Positions 1 to 5,822 of a DNA stretch of 43,065 bases are shown here, piece after piece. The notes under the pieces were generated by a model. The model did not search any database, was not told the DNA's origin, and saw only the letters and a list, made by a program, of their open reading frames with translations. Origin of the DNA: Candidatus Saccharimonadota bacterium (GTDB lineage: Bacteria > Patescibacteriota > Saccharimonadia > Saccharimonadales > Saccharimonadaceae); contig JAFWJH010000006.1 in the NCBI GenBank assembly GCA_017511645.1, forward strand, positions 1 to 43,065, in the 5' to 3' direction. Each line of letters starts with the position of its first letter. Position 1 is the stretch's first letter. A program made the position numbers and the translations under genes.

Positions 1-67
1 CCGGTACTGGAGTATCAGGTTCTACTGGACTACTTGGATCTAATATGTTAATAGTAAACTTAGACAC
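1..67 (-). CDS. start of an unrecognised protein (partial)
   Basis: An open frame starts with GTG at 67-65 and runs off the window edge after 22 codons. The peptide begins MSKFTINILDPSSPVEP and is rich in Pro, Ser and acidic residues towards the end of what is visible. A good sigma-70 promoter lies upstream at 126-154, which supports a transcript here. An AGGAGG-like sequence precedes the GTG, but its spacing of about 15 bases is too long, so the true start could differ. No family can be assigned from so short a piece. Confidence 0.35.
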   Translation of the reverse strand, partial: MSKFTINILDPSSPVEPDTPVP

Positions 68-125
68 AGTGGCTTTATTACACCTCCTAAAATAGTAAAC
101 TATTTATGACCTTATGCTTATATTA

Positions 126-154
126 AGTATAGGGTAAATGAGGAAGAAATGCAA
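126..154 (-). promoter_or_regulatory. sigma-70 promoter for the partial gene at the window edge
   Basis: On the minus strand, TTGCAT (149-154) and TATACT (126-131) are separated by exactly 17 bases. A leader of about 50 bases with an AGGAGG-like site follows. A short inverted repeat (AAATAG and CTATTT) lies in the leader near position 95-110. Confidence 0.6.
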
Positions 155-187
155 GGAGAAAATTTTGGGTAAAAAAGTTGCCAGGAT

Positions 188-219
188 AAAAATAAAGTCC
201 TCTTGGGACTTATTTTATT
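188..219 (-). terminator. hairpin terminator after tRNA-Asp
   Basis: The arms AATAAGTCC and GGACTTTATT pair with one bulged base around a short loop. The hairpin begins 5 bases past the CCA end of tRNA-Asp and is followed on the minus strand by a T-rich stretch. Confidence 0.65.
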
Positions 220-223
220 CTAG

Positions 224-300
224 TGGCGGAACCGACGAGACTCGAACTCGCGACCTCTGCCGTGACAGGGCAGCGCTCTAACCAACTGAGCTACGATTCC
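224..300 (-). tRNA. tRNA-Asp (GTC)
   Basis: The minus strand folds into a complete cloverleaf. The acceptor arms GGAATCG and CGGTTCC pair, the D arm is GCTC/GAGC, the anticodon stem is CTGCC/GGCAG with loop CTGTCAC (anticodon GTC), and the T loop is TTCGAGT. The discriminator is G and the CCA end is encoded in the gene (224-226). Confidence 0.95.
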
Positions 301-310
301 AGCTGTTATT

Positions 311-338
311 AATTATACAGTACTTTTTGAAAAAATCA
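311..338 (-). promoter_or_regulatory. promoter of tRNA-Asp
   Basis: On the minus strand, TTGATT (333-338) and TATAAT (311-316) are 16 bases apart. Position 300, the tRNA 5' end, is 10 bases past the -10 box. The -35 box lies only about 5 bases from the stop codon of the upstream DHH gene. Confidence 0.6.
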
Positions 339-342
339 ATAG

Positions 343-2256
343 TTACATGCCTGGTATCTTGAACGCGCCCGGATCGGCAGCCTGTGGGGTATAGACTTGG
401 TCTTGCATGGCTGGCTGTGGCCCAAGCGAAGTAGGGGCCTCTGGTGTAGTCTCTGGAGCCGGAGCGGCTGGTTCGATCGGAGCTAGTGGCTCAGTAGGCA
501 TAGCTGACTCGGTGGCTGGAGTATTCATATCGATAGGTGGAGTTGGTGGCGGAGGCAAAACTTCTTCGCCTGGAAGTGGCATATAATTCATCTCGGGAAC
601 GCCGTTAATTTCTGGAGTAGAAGCTACCGTTGGAGCCATAGTAGAAGCAGGGTTGTCGCTCATGATAGGCTCGGTTGGCTCGGCGGCTGATTCGCCAAGG
701 CTAGAAATGGCGTCTTCTAACATCTTGCCGTATTTTTCGGTGCCTTCGTCTGGAGCGCTAAAATCTACACCAGTAGATGGCTGGATAACTTTTTCGGGTT
801 TGTCGCCAGATTTATTAGTTCCCTCTTGTTCTGGTAAGGTTTCGTCTGGTGATAGAATTGGTGGAAGAGACGGTTCGTCTAGGCCTGGTGCGGCAACAGG
901 TTCGGCCGGGTCTACCGGTTCTGCTGGTATTACCGGCGCAGGGATATTAAAGTCTGAAGTTGGGGTAGATTCTACTGAGGCGGTAGGCCCTGGAGATTCG
1001 ATAGGTTCGGTTGGCTCTGTTGAGGCACTGTCTAGCTTGACTGGTTGATTGCTAAGGTCTGGGACTGTCTCGCTACCAGCTTGAGCGAGGCTAGCTTCGG
1101 CGGCCTTGAGATCGTCCAATAAAGTGGAATTCTCTTCTGTAATAGTGGCATCTACTTCTTTGGATTCGTCAGCGCTTTCTTCGTTGCCGTGTTCGATATC
1201 TAACTTAGTAGGATCATTGTCACGCTTGGGGGCATTATCGCCGAGCAACGAATAGAGCTCGTTATCTATATCTGGAGTGATATTTTGGGAAATTAACTGC
1301 TGATTGGCGCCAGACTCCATCAAACGAGAGGCAATCTGCATAGTATCTGGGGTAGTTTTGGCATTAGAAAAGCGATTAGTCGCAGCAACGATGCCGGTGA
1401 GGAAGGCTGTAGCTTCTTCTTTTTCGAGCTTGACTTTACCACTGACACTATAAAGTAATTTCGCGATCATTTCAGACACGGAGCTGGCAGATTTATCGCT
1501 CCATTCAATTTCGCCTAGCTTGCCAGGATTGCCAGTAGTAATATTCACGATAACGGCATCGTGCATGATGCGGCCATGCTCACGCAAAGCAGCATCGAGA
1601 TCGATGCCATTAGCAACATCAAGAGCAAGGACAAGGTCTACATTGAAATCACCATATGAGAACTCGAGATCGTCTTCACCGATACGGGTCTTGTATGGAG
1701 TAATGAAAATCTTTACGTAATCACCGTCTAACTTATAGCGAAGGTGATCGGCTTTGTCTTTGTTTAACGCAATGACGAAATCTTGTAAAGTGTCCGCGGT
1801 GGACTCAAAAGTCTCTTCCGGTTTTAGAAACTCGAGCGCGTTAGGGGTAGAGCCAGAATAAATAGCGGTGGCGCGCTTACCAAGCTTGTCTAAGAAAAGT
1901 GATAAGCCAATAGCGGCGGCCATTTCGTCTACTGATGGGTCACTAGACAAAGCTACAAGGACATTTTGCGATTCGGCGATTTTTTTAGCTACTTCTGTAG
2001 ACAAATCTGTGCTGGCAGCCGGGGCATCACTCGAGATATTGGCATAATCTAGGTCTGGGGTTACTACTGACGAATTTTCGACAACAGCAGGAGCCGGCGG
2101 CGCAAAAGCAGCGGCTGGATTGGATATATTAGATTCGTCAGTATCCGTTTTTGGTGCTGGAGCATCAGAAACTGGCACGCTAGGTGTCGGGATGTCAGAA
2201 ACTGGGGCTGTCGAAGCCGGAGTGACTGGGTTAGTTGAAACCGCATTTTGGTCCAT
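343..2256 (-). CDS. DHH-fold protein with lost catalytic motif and long Pro/Glu-rich tail
   Basis: This 637-residue protein has a Pro/Ala/Ser-rich N-terminus (1-85), a region of about 85-330 resembling the DHH phosphoesterase fold of NrnA/RecJ-type proteins, and a long acidic Pro/Glu/Thr-rich tail (about 345-637). In the fold, the first motif reads DPSVDEMAAAIGL, and the ASSVSEMIAKLL segment matches the helix that follows the DHH signature in the family. The position where active enzymes have DHH reads NITTGN, and other metal-binding Asp/His positions also look changed. It is therefore probably not a nuclease and may act as a binding or structural protein. The start codon is placed by a promoter (TTGCGG, 17 bases, TAACAT) ending 6 bases before the ATG, which predicts a leaderless mRNA. 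The homology is judged by eye. Confidence 0.7.
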   Translation of the reverse strand: MDQNAVSTNPVTPASTAPVSDIPTPSVPVSDAPAPKTDTDESNISNPAAAFAPPAPAVVENSSVVTPDLDYANISSDAPAASTDLSTEVAKKIAESQNVLVALSSDPSVDEMAAAIGLSLFLDKLGKRATAIYSGSTPNALEFLKPEETFESTADTLQDFVIALNKDKADHLRYKLDGDYVKIFITPYKTRIGEDDLEFSYGDFNVDLVLALDVANGIDLDAALREHGRIMHDAVIVNITTGNPGKLGEIEWSDKSASSVSEMIAKLLYSVSGKVKLEKEEATAFLTGIVAATNRFSNAKTTPDTMQIASRLMESGANQQLISQNITPDIDNELYSLLGDNAPKRDNDPTKLDIEHGNEESADESKEVDATITEENSTLLDDLKAAEASLAQAGSETVPDLSNQPVKLDSASTEPTEPIESPGPTASVESTPTSDFNIPAPVIPAEPVDPAEPVAAPGLDEPSLPPILSPDETLPEQEGTNKSGDKPEKVIQPSTGVDFSAPDEGTEKYGKMLEDAISSLGESAAEPTEPIMSDNPASTMAPTVASTPEINGVPEMNYMPLPGEEVLPPPPTPPIDMNTPATESAMPTEPLAPIEPAAPAPETTPEAPTSLGPQPAMQDQVYTPQAADPGAFKIPGM

Positions 2257-2313
2257 AGTTAAATGTTAGCATAAGCTTAAAAAAACCGCAAGATTTTATT
2301 AGGGACTTCCCCC

Positions 2314-2342
2314 TTTACTTTTTCGGTTAAAAGAGTTATAAT
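2314..2342 (+). promoter_or_regulatory. promoter of rpsT
   Basis: TTTACT (2314-2319) and TATAAT (2337-2342) are separated by 17 bases. The leader is about 33 bases long and carries an AGGAAG ribosome-binding site 6-8 bases before the ATG at 2382. Confidence 0.65.
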
Positions 2343-2381
2343 AAGTAAAAGTCATTAATTTTTAATCTAAATAGGAAGAAA

Positions 2382-2768
2382 ATGCCGATTATTAAATCTG
2401 CCAAGAAGGCTGCCCGGCAGGCGGAAAAGCGCACCGAGCATAACGTAGAAATCAAAAAAGCAATCAAAGCCGCTTTGAAGGCTTTTAAGAAGAATCCTAC
2501 TCCTGAGACTCTTGCAAAAGCTCAATCTGAGTATGATAAGGCCGTAAAAAAGGATTTGATGAAGAAAAACACTGCTTCACGTCGCAAAGCAAAGCTACAT
2601 GATATCGCCAAAAAGGCTGGCGTAAAGTTGGAAAAAAAGGTTGCCAAGACTGCTGCGCCAAAAACTACTACTAAAACTACTGTCGCCAAAAAGCCAGCTG
2701 CCAAGGCTACAACGAAGAAAGCCGCAGCAAAAACGACTGCACCAAAAGCCAAGACGGCAAAGAAGTAG
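2382..2768 (+). CDS. rpsT: 30S ribosomal protein S20 with a Lys/Ala-rich tail
   Basis: S20 binds 16S rRNA early in 30S subunit assembly. The N-terminus MPIIKSAKKAARQAEKR and the helical body with the KNTASRRKAKLH segment are typical of the family. Bacterial S20 is usually 85-90 residues. This one has 128 because of a tail from about residue 85 made almost only of Lys, Ala, Thr and Pro, resembling histone H1 tails; it may add nucleic-acid contacts. The last 62 bases overlap the 3' end of holA on the other strand. The gene has its own promoter and a strong terminator right after the stop, so it is a single-gene unit. Confidence 0.95.
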   Translation: MPIIKSAKKAARQAEKRTEHNVEIKKAIKAALKAFKKNPTPETLAKAQSEYDKAVKKDLMKKNTASRRKAKLHDIAKKAGVKLEKKVAKTAAPKTTTKTTVAKKPAAKATTKKAAAKTTAPKAKTAKK

Positions 2769-3315
2769 ATTTGAGATCTAGATCAAGTTTAGAGAGCTCG
2801 GCGAGAGCTCTTTTTTCTTTGGTTCCCTGACGGGCTTTGAAATCTTTGAGGGCCTGAGAAATCAAAAGGCCGCAAAACATAATGGGGTCTTCTTCGGATT
2901 GGATTTTTTCCAGCATCTTAACAGCCTTTTTACCGTCGTGTTTGGCGGTTCGATAGATATCAAACACTAAGTTGAAGTTAGGATTTTTGGGCAGAGTGAA
3001 TTCTTTGAACTCGATTTGATCTTTTAGCGATTTGTAGATAGCAGAACGCTTGTCTAATTTAAGCTCTAGAATTGCGATATCATGTGGAGTATTGAGATAT
3101 TCTGATAGTTTTTCATAAGCTGGTTTGTTAGTAGTAAGGTCGCGGATAAGGATGGCACGTTTTTTACTAAAAAGCGAGTTGCCCAGAAAAATGCTAGGGA
3201 AATCAGCGGCGGTAAGGTCGGCGCCTTCGATGATTTCGTAATCTTTGGTGCCTAGAAATCCAGCGATTTCCTGCTGAGCACGTTGACGATCATCGCCGTA
3301 GAAAACTTTAATCAT
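2707..3315 (-). CDS. holA: DNA polymerase III delta subunit-like protein, short form
   Basis: Delta is the clamp-loader subunit that opens the sliding clamp. The protein starts MIKVFYGDDRQRAQQEI, typical of the delta N-terminal domain, followed by beta-strand and helix patterns such as AILIRDLTTNKPAYEKL and a C-terminal helical part with FCGLLISQALKDF. It has only 202 residues, against about 330-350 in most bacteria, so the middle or collar region is reduced. The chosen ATG (3315) overlaps the last 8 bases of fpg, implying translational coupling; a longer upstream reading would only re-read fpg. The 3' end overlaps rpsT by 62 bases. The family call rests mainly on the N-terminus and overall pattern. 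Confidence 0.7.
   Translation of the reverse strand: MIKVFYGDDRQRAQQEIAGFLGTKDYEIIEGADLTAADFPSIFLGNSLFSKKRAILIRDLTTNKPAYEKLSEYLNTPHDIAILELKLDKRSAIYKSLKDQIEFKEFTLPKNPNFNLVFDIYRTAKHDGKKAVKMLEKIQSEEDPIMFCGLLISQALKDFKARQGTKEKRALAELSKLDLDLKSTSLPSWLLVQSFLLRLSSL
2793..2816 (+). terminator. terminator of rpsT, inside the holA coding region
   Basis: AGAGCTC (2793-2799) and GAGCTCT (2805-2811) form a 7-bp stem around the loop GGCGA, followed by a run of six or more T. It starts 25 bases after the rpsT stop and is at the same time coding sequence of holA on the minus strand. Confidence 0.8.
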
Positions 3316-4171
3316 GGTTTCGCTCCTGGCAGCGTGGACAAAGATGAGTGCCGCGGCCAGCCACCCTAATTTTAATAATTTCGGTGCTACATTTTGGGCA
3401 AGGCTGACCTTCACGATGAAAAACTTGGGCAAATTTCTCTAGATAATCGCCTTTAGTGCCGTCCGCTTTAACATAAGTAGCCATAGTGGAGCCGCCGGAT
3501 TCGATAGATTTATCCATCACGTCGCAAGCGGCTTGGAGCAATTTTGCGGCTTCTTCTCTGGTAATGCTACCCGAGCGGCGCTCTGGGTGGATACCAGCGG
3601 CAAAAAGTGATTCGTCGGCGTATATATTACCCAAACCACAGATAATGGTTTGGTCTAAAATTGTAGCTTTGATACATGAGTTTTTGTGCTTTTGGAGTTT
3701 GTCGTAAAACTCATCTATCGTCATAACCCAGGGTTCTTTGGCGAGTTTTTTGATGAAAGGGTCGCTTACGACTTCTGTAGTTCTTATAATCTTAATGAAG
3801 CCAAATTTGCGCTGATCATTAAAATAAAGAGTGCCGTCTGTGAATTTTATAAGCACACGAGTCTGCTTGTTGGGAAGCTCAGCGGTAAAATTATCGCTGG
3901 GGTGGCCAGCGGCGTAGCGCTCTTTCCTGGCTCCGTCGTAGATAAGCTGTCCGGTCATGCGCAAGTGAATCATCAGCGAGGTGTCGTTATCTAAATCTAA
4001 AATTAAAGCCTTGCCAAAACGGCGAATCTCTTTAATAGCATGATTCTCGGCTTGGCCTGGCTGGCCCTGAAAAGATTTATCACAAAAAACTTCGATTTTG
4101 GTGATTTTTTTGTGTAAAATAAAATCTTTCAAGCCACGACGGATAGTTTCAACTTCTGGCAACTCCGGCAT
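3308..4171 (-). CDS. mutM: formamidopyrimidine-DNA glycosylase (Fpg/MutM)
   Basis: Fpg removes oxidised purines such as 8-oxoguanine and then cuts the abasic site. The N-terminus after the initiator Met is PELPEVETIRRGL, giving the catalytic Pro1 and Glu2 of the mature enzyme. The FGKALIL segment supplies the conserved Lys, and the C-terminus has the zinc finger CPKC...CPRC with the DNA-contacting Arg in VAGRGTH. At 287 residues the length is normal. The start at 4171 is fixed by this motif and by the ribosome-binding site AAAGGAG; the frame stays open upstream but without family similarity. It forms an operon with holA. Confidence 0.95.
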   Translation of the reverse strand: MPELPEVETIRRGLKDFILHKKITKIEVFCDKSFQGQPGQAENHAIKEIRRFGKALILDLDNDTSLMIHLRMTGQLIYDGARKERYAAGHPSDNFTAELPNKQTRVLIKFTDGTLYFNDQRKFGFIKIIRTTEVVSDPFIKKLAKEPWVMTIDEFYDKLQKHKNSCIKATILDQTIICGLGNIYADESLFAAGIHPERRSGSITREEAAKLLQAACDVMDKSIESGGSTMATYVKADGTKGDYLEKFAQVFHREGQPCPKCSTEIIKIRVAGRGTHLCPRCQERNHD

Positions 4172-4188
4172 AATTCTCCTTTCTCTTG

Positions 4189-4217
4189 ATTCTAGCATAT
4201 TTTCACAAAATTGTGGA
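4189..4217 (-). promoter_or_regulatory. likely promoter of fpg-holA with an overlapping palindrome
   Basis: On the minus strand an extended -10 box (TGC TAGAAT, 4189-4197) lies about 20 bases before the ribosome-binding site. The -35 region is weak (TCCACA) and falls within an inverted repeat, CACAA and TTGTG (4204-4215), which could be a regulator site. Confidence 0.4.
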
Positions 4218-4246
4218 AAAACGCTACATTTAGCGTAAAAAAGTGC

Positions 4247-4276
4247 TTGACACACACTAAATATGGGGGTTATAAT
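4247..4276 (+). promoter_or_regulatory. strong sigma-70 promoter with a possible NrdR-like box
   Basis: TTGACA (4247-4252, perfect) and TATAAT (4271-4276, perfect) are 18 bases apart. The spacer holds ACACTAAATATGGGG, which by eye matches about 12 of 16 positions of the NrdR box consensus. A hairpin-forming repeat ACGCTA/TAGCGT (4221-4235) lies just upstream. The NrdR assignment is speculative. Confidence 0.6.
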
Positions 4277-4332
4277 GAAAAACATAACGGTAATACTAAT
4301 AAACATAACAGGCAAAAGCCAAAAGGAAAATC

Positions 4333-4773
4333 ATGAAGAAAATCATTTATCGCAATCCAAATGATGCTGAAAACTTTGATATGAAGAGGTTTTTAAAATC
4401 ACTCAGCAAGTATGCGAAAATCTCAGAAAAAGAAGCTAACGAGGCTTTGGCAGAGTTCGACCAGTACGAGACGATGCATGTTTCCTGCTTGATAGAGGCA
4501 GGCATGAAATTGATCGGCGACAAGGCGGGCGATGAAGCGATGAAAGAGTATTTTGATGAACACGCAGAGTATTTTGACGAGGGTAAATTCGAAAGGCTTC
4601 GTCGCATTACTGGCTACCTCGTGGGTACTTTGGACCGCTGGAACGATGCCAAGAAAGCTGAAGAAAGCGCTCGCGTAAAGCACTCAGTGAACTCGGCGAT
4701 TGATGATGCGGCGAGACTAGCTGCGCTAGAAACCCAAGCAATGGAACACAACATCGCTTACGCAACACGCTAG
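4333..4773 (+). CDS. small protein with a tail resembling stand-alone NrdD-type proteins
   Basis: The protein has 146 residues, is helical and charged, and has no signal peptide or membrane segment. The part at about 95-120, RITGYLVGTLDRWNDAKKAE, resembles the GY(L/Y)..(L/V)..WN..K..E tail found in class III (anaerobic) ribonucleotide reductases and in short proteins annotated as related to NrdD. It has one cysteine (SCLIEAG) and no glycyl-radical site, so it cannot be a reductase by itself. It has a strong promoter of its own and a ribosome-binding site (AAAAGGAAAA). Its last 4 bases overlap the RhuM-Fic gene on the other strand. The function is unknown; a role in nucleotide metabolism is only a hint. 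Confidence 0.55.
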   Translation: MKKIIYRNPNDAENFDMKRFLKSLSKYAKISEKEANEALAEFDQYETMHVSCLIEAGMKLIGDKAGDEAMKEYFDEHAEYFDEGKFERLRRITGYLVGTLDRWNDAKKAEESARVKHSVNSAIDDAARLAALETQAMEHNIAYATR

Positions 4774-5744
4774 TTTTCGAGCAATTTACAGATGAGGGCC
4801 ACTAGGAGGCCCTTTTCTGATGGGCTAGATTCAGCAATGAGAAGCGCCAAAGCAGTGAGGGCTCGGTCGCTAATTTTGGTTTCGCCGTTCTTGGTAAGAT
4901 GATAGTCATTGATAGTGAGAAAAACTACAAAAAGCAGAGCGCCAATGCGTTTGTTGCCATCGTAAAATGGGTGGTCTTTGATGATGAGGTATAGAAGGTT
5001 GGCGGCTTTTTCGGCAGTAGAGGGGTAGACGTCCTTTCCGTCGAAAGTTTGAGCGATAGCGCCCAACGTGGAGTCAAAGGAAGCGCCTCTTGGTTTTCCG
5101 AAAAGTTCGTCGCCCTTGACGCTGCGTTTTAGTTCGGCGATCATTTTTAAACCATCATCTCTAGTAATGACTTTGGTGGCTTTTTTACCTTTAGCAAAAG
5201 AGATATGCCCTTCATCGTATTCCTGGAGAGCCTTAAAACTGGGGGCGTATTTAGTGATGACCTCGAGAATGCCGCCGGCTTCGCTGGCTGATAAATCAGA
5301 GGCGGCGACTAAACGCTTGACGATACCAAGCGCGCCTTCGATCTCGTGAAGCTTTTTGGAATCTAGCTCTTTGAGGCGGCGCTGATTAATAACTACGCCG
5401 TCGATGACATAGTGGTGGAGGACTTTAGTAGCCCAAATGCGAAAATCGGTAGCCTTTCTAGAATTAACACGATAGCCAACAGAGATAATGGCATCGAGGT
5501 TGTATACCTTAACTTGGTAAGTTTTGCCGTCTGCTGCAGTATGTGCAATTTTTGCACATACTGCACTTTCTTCTAATTCTCCATCTCGAAAAACATTGCG
5601 AATATGGCGCCCAATTACAGTACGATCTACGCCAAAAAGTTTTGCTAGTTGTTCTTGCGTGGCCCAAATAGTTTCTTTATTCGAATCAACTCTAAAAACT
5701 ATTTCTCCTTCGTGGACTTTATAGATTTCAATGTTTTTTTCCAT
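4770..5744 (-). CDS. RhuM-Fic fusion protein
   Basis: The protein has 324 residues in two parts. Residues about 1-145 match the RhuM virulence-protein family, with TIWATQEQLAKLFGVDR (a helix-turn-helix-like segment) and RIWATKVLHHYVIDG. Residues about 195-324 form a Fic/Doc domain with the intact catalytic loop HPFYDGNKRIGA. Fic domains usually transfer AMP, or phosphate in Doc, to target proteins, often as toxins or effectors. The N-terminal DNA-binding-like part and palindromes at the promoter and inside the gene suggest autoregulation. No antitoxin gene is adjacent, and no clear inhibitory helix motif was found. The ribosome-binding site is AAAGGAA. It could be a stand-alone regulator or toxin, or an effector acting on the host bacterium. 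Confidence 0.85.
   Translation of the reverse strand: MEKNIEIYKVHEGEIVFRVDSNKETIWATQEQLAKLFGVDRTVIGRHIRNVFRDGELEESAVCAKIAHTAADGKTYQVKVYNLDAIISVGYRVNSRKATDFRIWATKVLHHYVIDGVVINQRRLKELDSKKLHEIEGALGIVKRLVAASDLSASEAGGILEVITKYAPSFKALQEYDEGHISFAKGKKATKVITRDDGLKMIAELKRSVKGDELFGKPRGASFDSTLGAIAQTFDGKDVYPSTAEKAANLLYLIIKDHPFYDGNKRIGALLFVVFLTINDYHLTKNGETKISDRALTALALLIAESSPSEKGLLVALICKLLEN
5536..5564. repeat. perfect 13-bp inverted repeat inside the RhuM-Fic gene
   Basis: The arms GCAGTATGTGCAA (5536-5548) and TTGCACATACTGC (5552-5564) are exact complements around the loop TTT. The core AGTATGTGCA recurs at the promoter (5757-5779), which points to a shared binding site rather than chance. It lies about 180-210 bases inside the coding region. 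Confidence 0.75.
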
Positions 5745-5756
5745 ATAATTCCTTTA

Positions 5757-5779
5757 AGTATGTGTATGCTGCACATACT
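5757..5779 (-). promoter_or_regulatory. operator-like palindrome at the RhuM-Fic transcription start
   Basis: AGTATGTG (5757-5764) and CACATACT (5772-5779) are exact complements 7 bases apart. They lie just downstream of the -10 box, where a repressor would block initiation. The half-site is the same as in the intragenic palindrome at 5536-5564. Confidence 0.6.
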
Positions 5780-5780
5780 G

Positions 5781-5809
5781 ATAATAGCACTAGTGCAATA
5801 ATATGTAAA
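5781..5809 (-). promoter_or_regulatory. promoter of the RhuM-Fic gene
   Basis: On the minus strand, TTTACA (5804-5809) and TATTAT (5781-5786) are 17 bases apart. The spacer contains the 10-bp palindrome GCACTAGTGC (5787-5796). Confidence 0.55.
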
Positions 5810-5822
5810 TAACACTAAGAGC

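Noticed and set aside
653-1048. Plus-strand Gly/Ser-rich frame of 131 residues
   Set aside because: It is the antisense image of the Pro/Glu-rich tail of the DHH-fold protein.
4221-4235. Terminator (ACGCTA/TAGCGT hairpin)
   Set aside because: No gene on either strand runs into this point from upstream, so it is more likely a regulatory site or chance.
4172-4315. Hydrophobic N-terminal extension of Fpg
   Set aside because: The enzyme needs Pro and Glu right after the initiator Met (PELPEVETI), and AAAGGAG marks the internal ATG.
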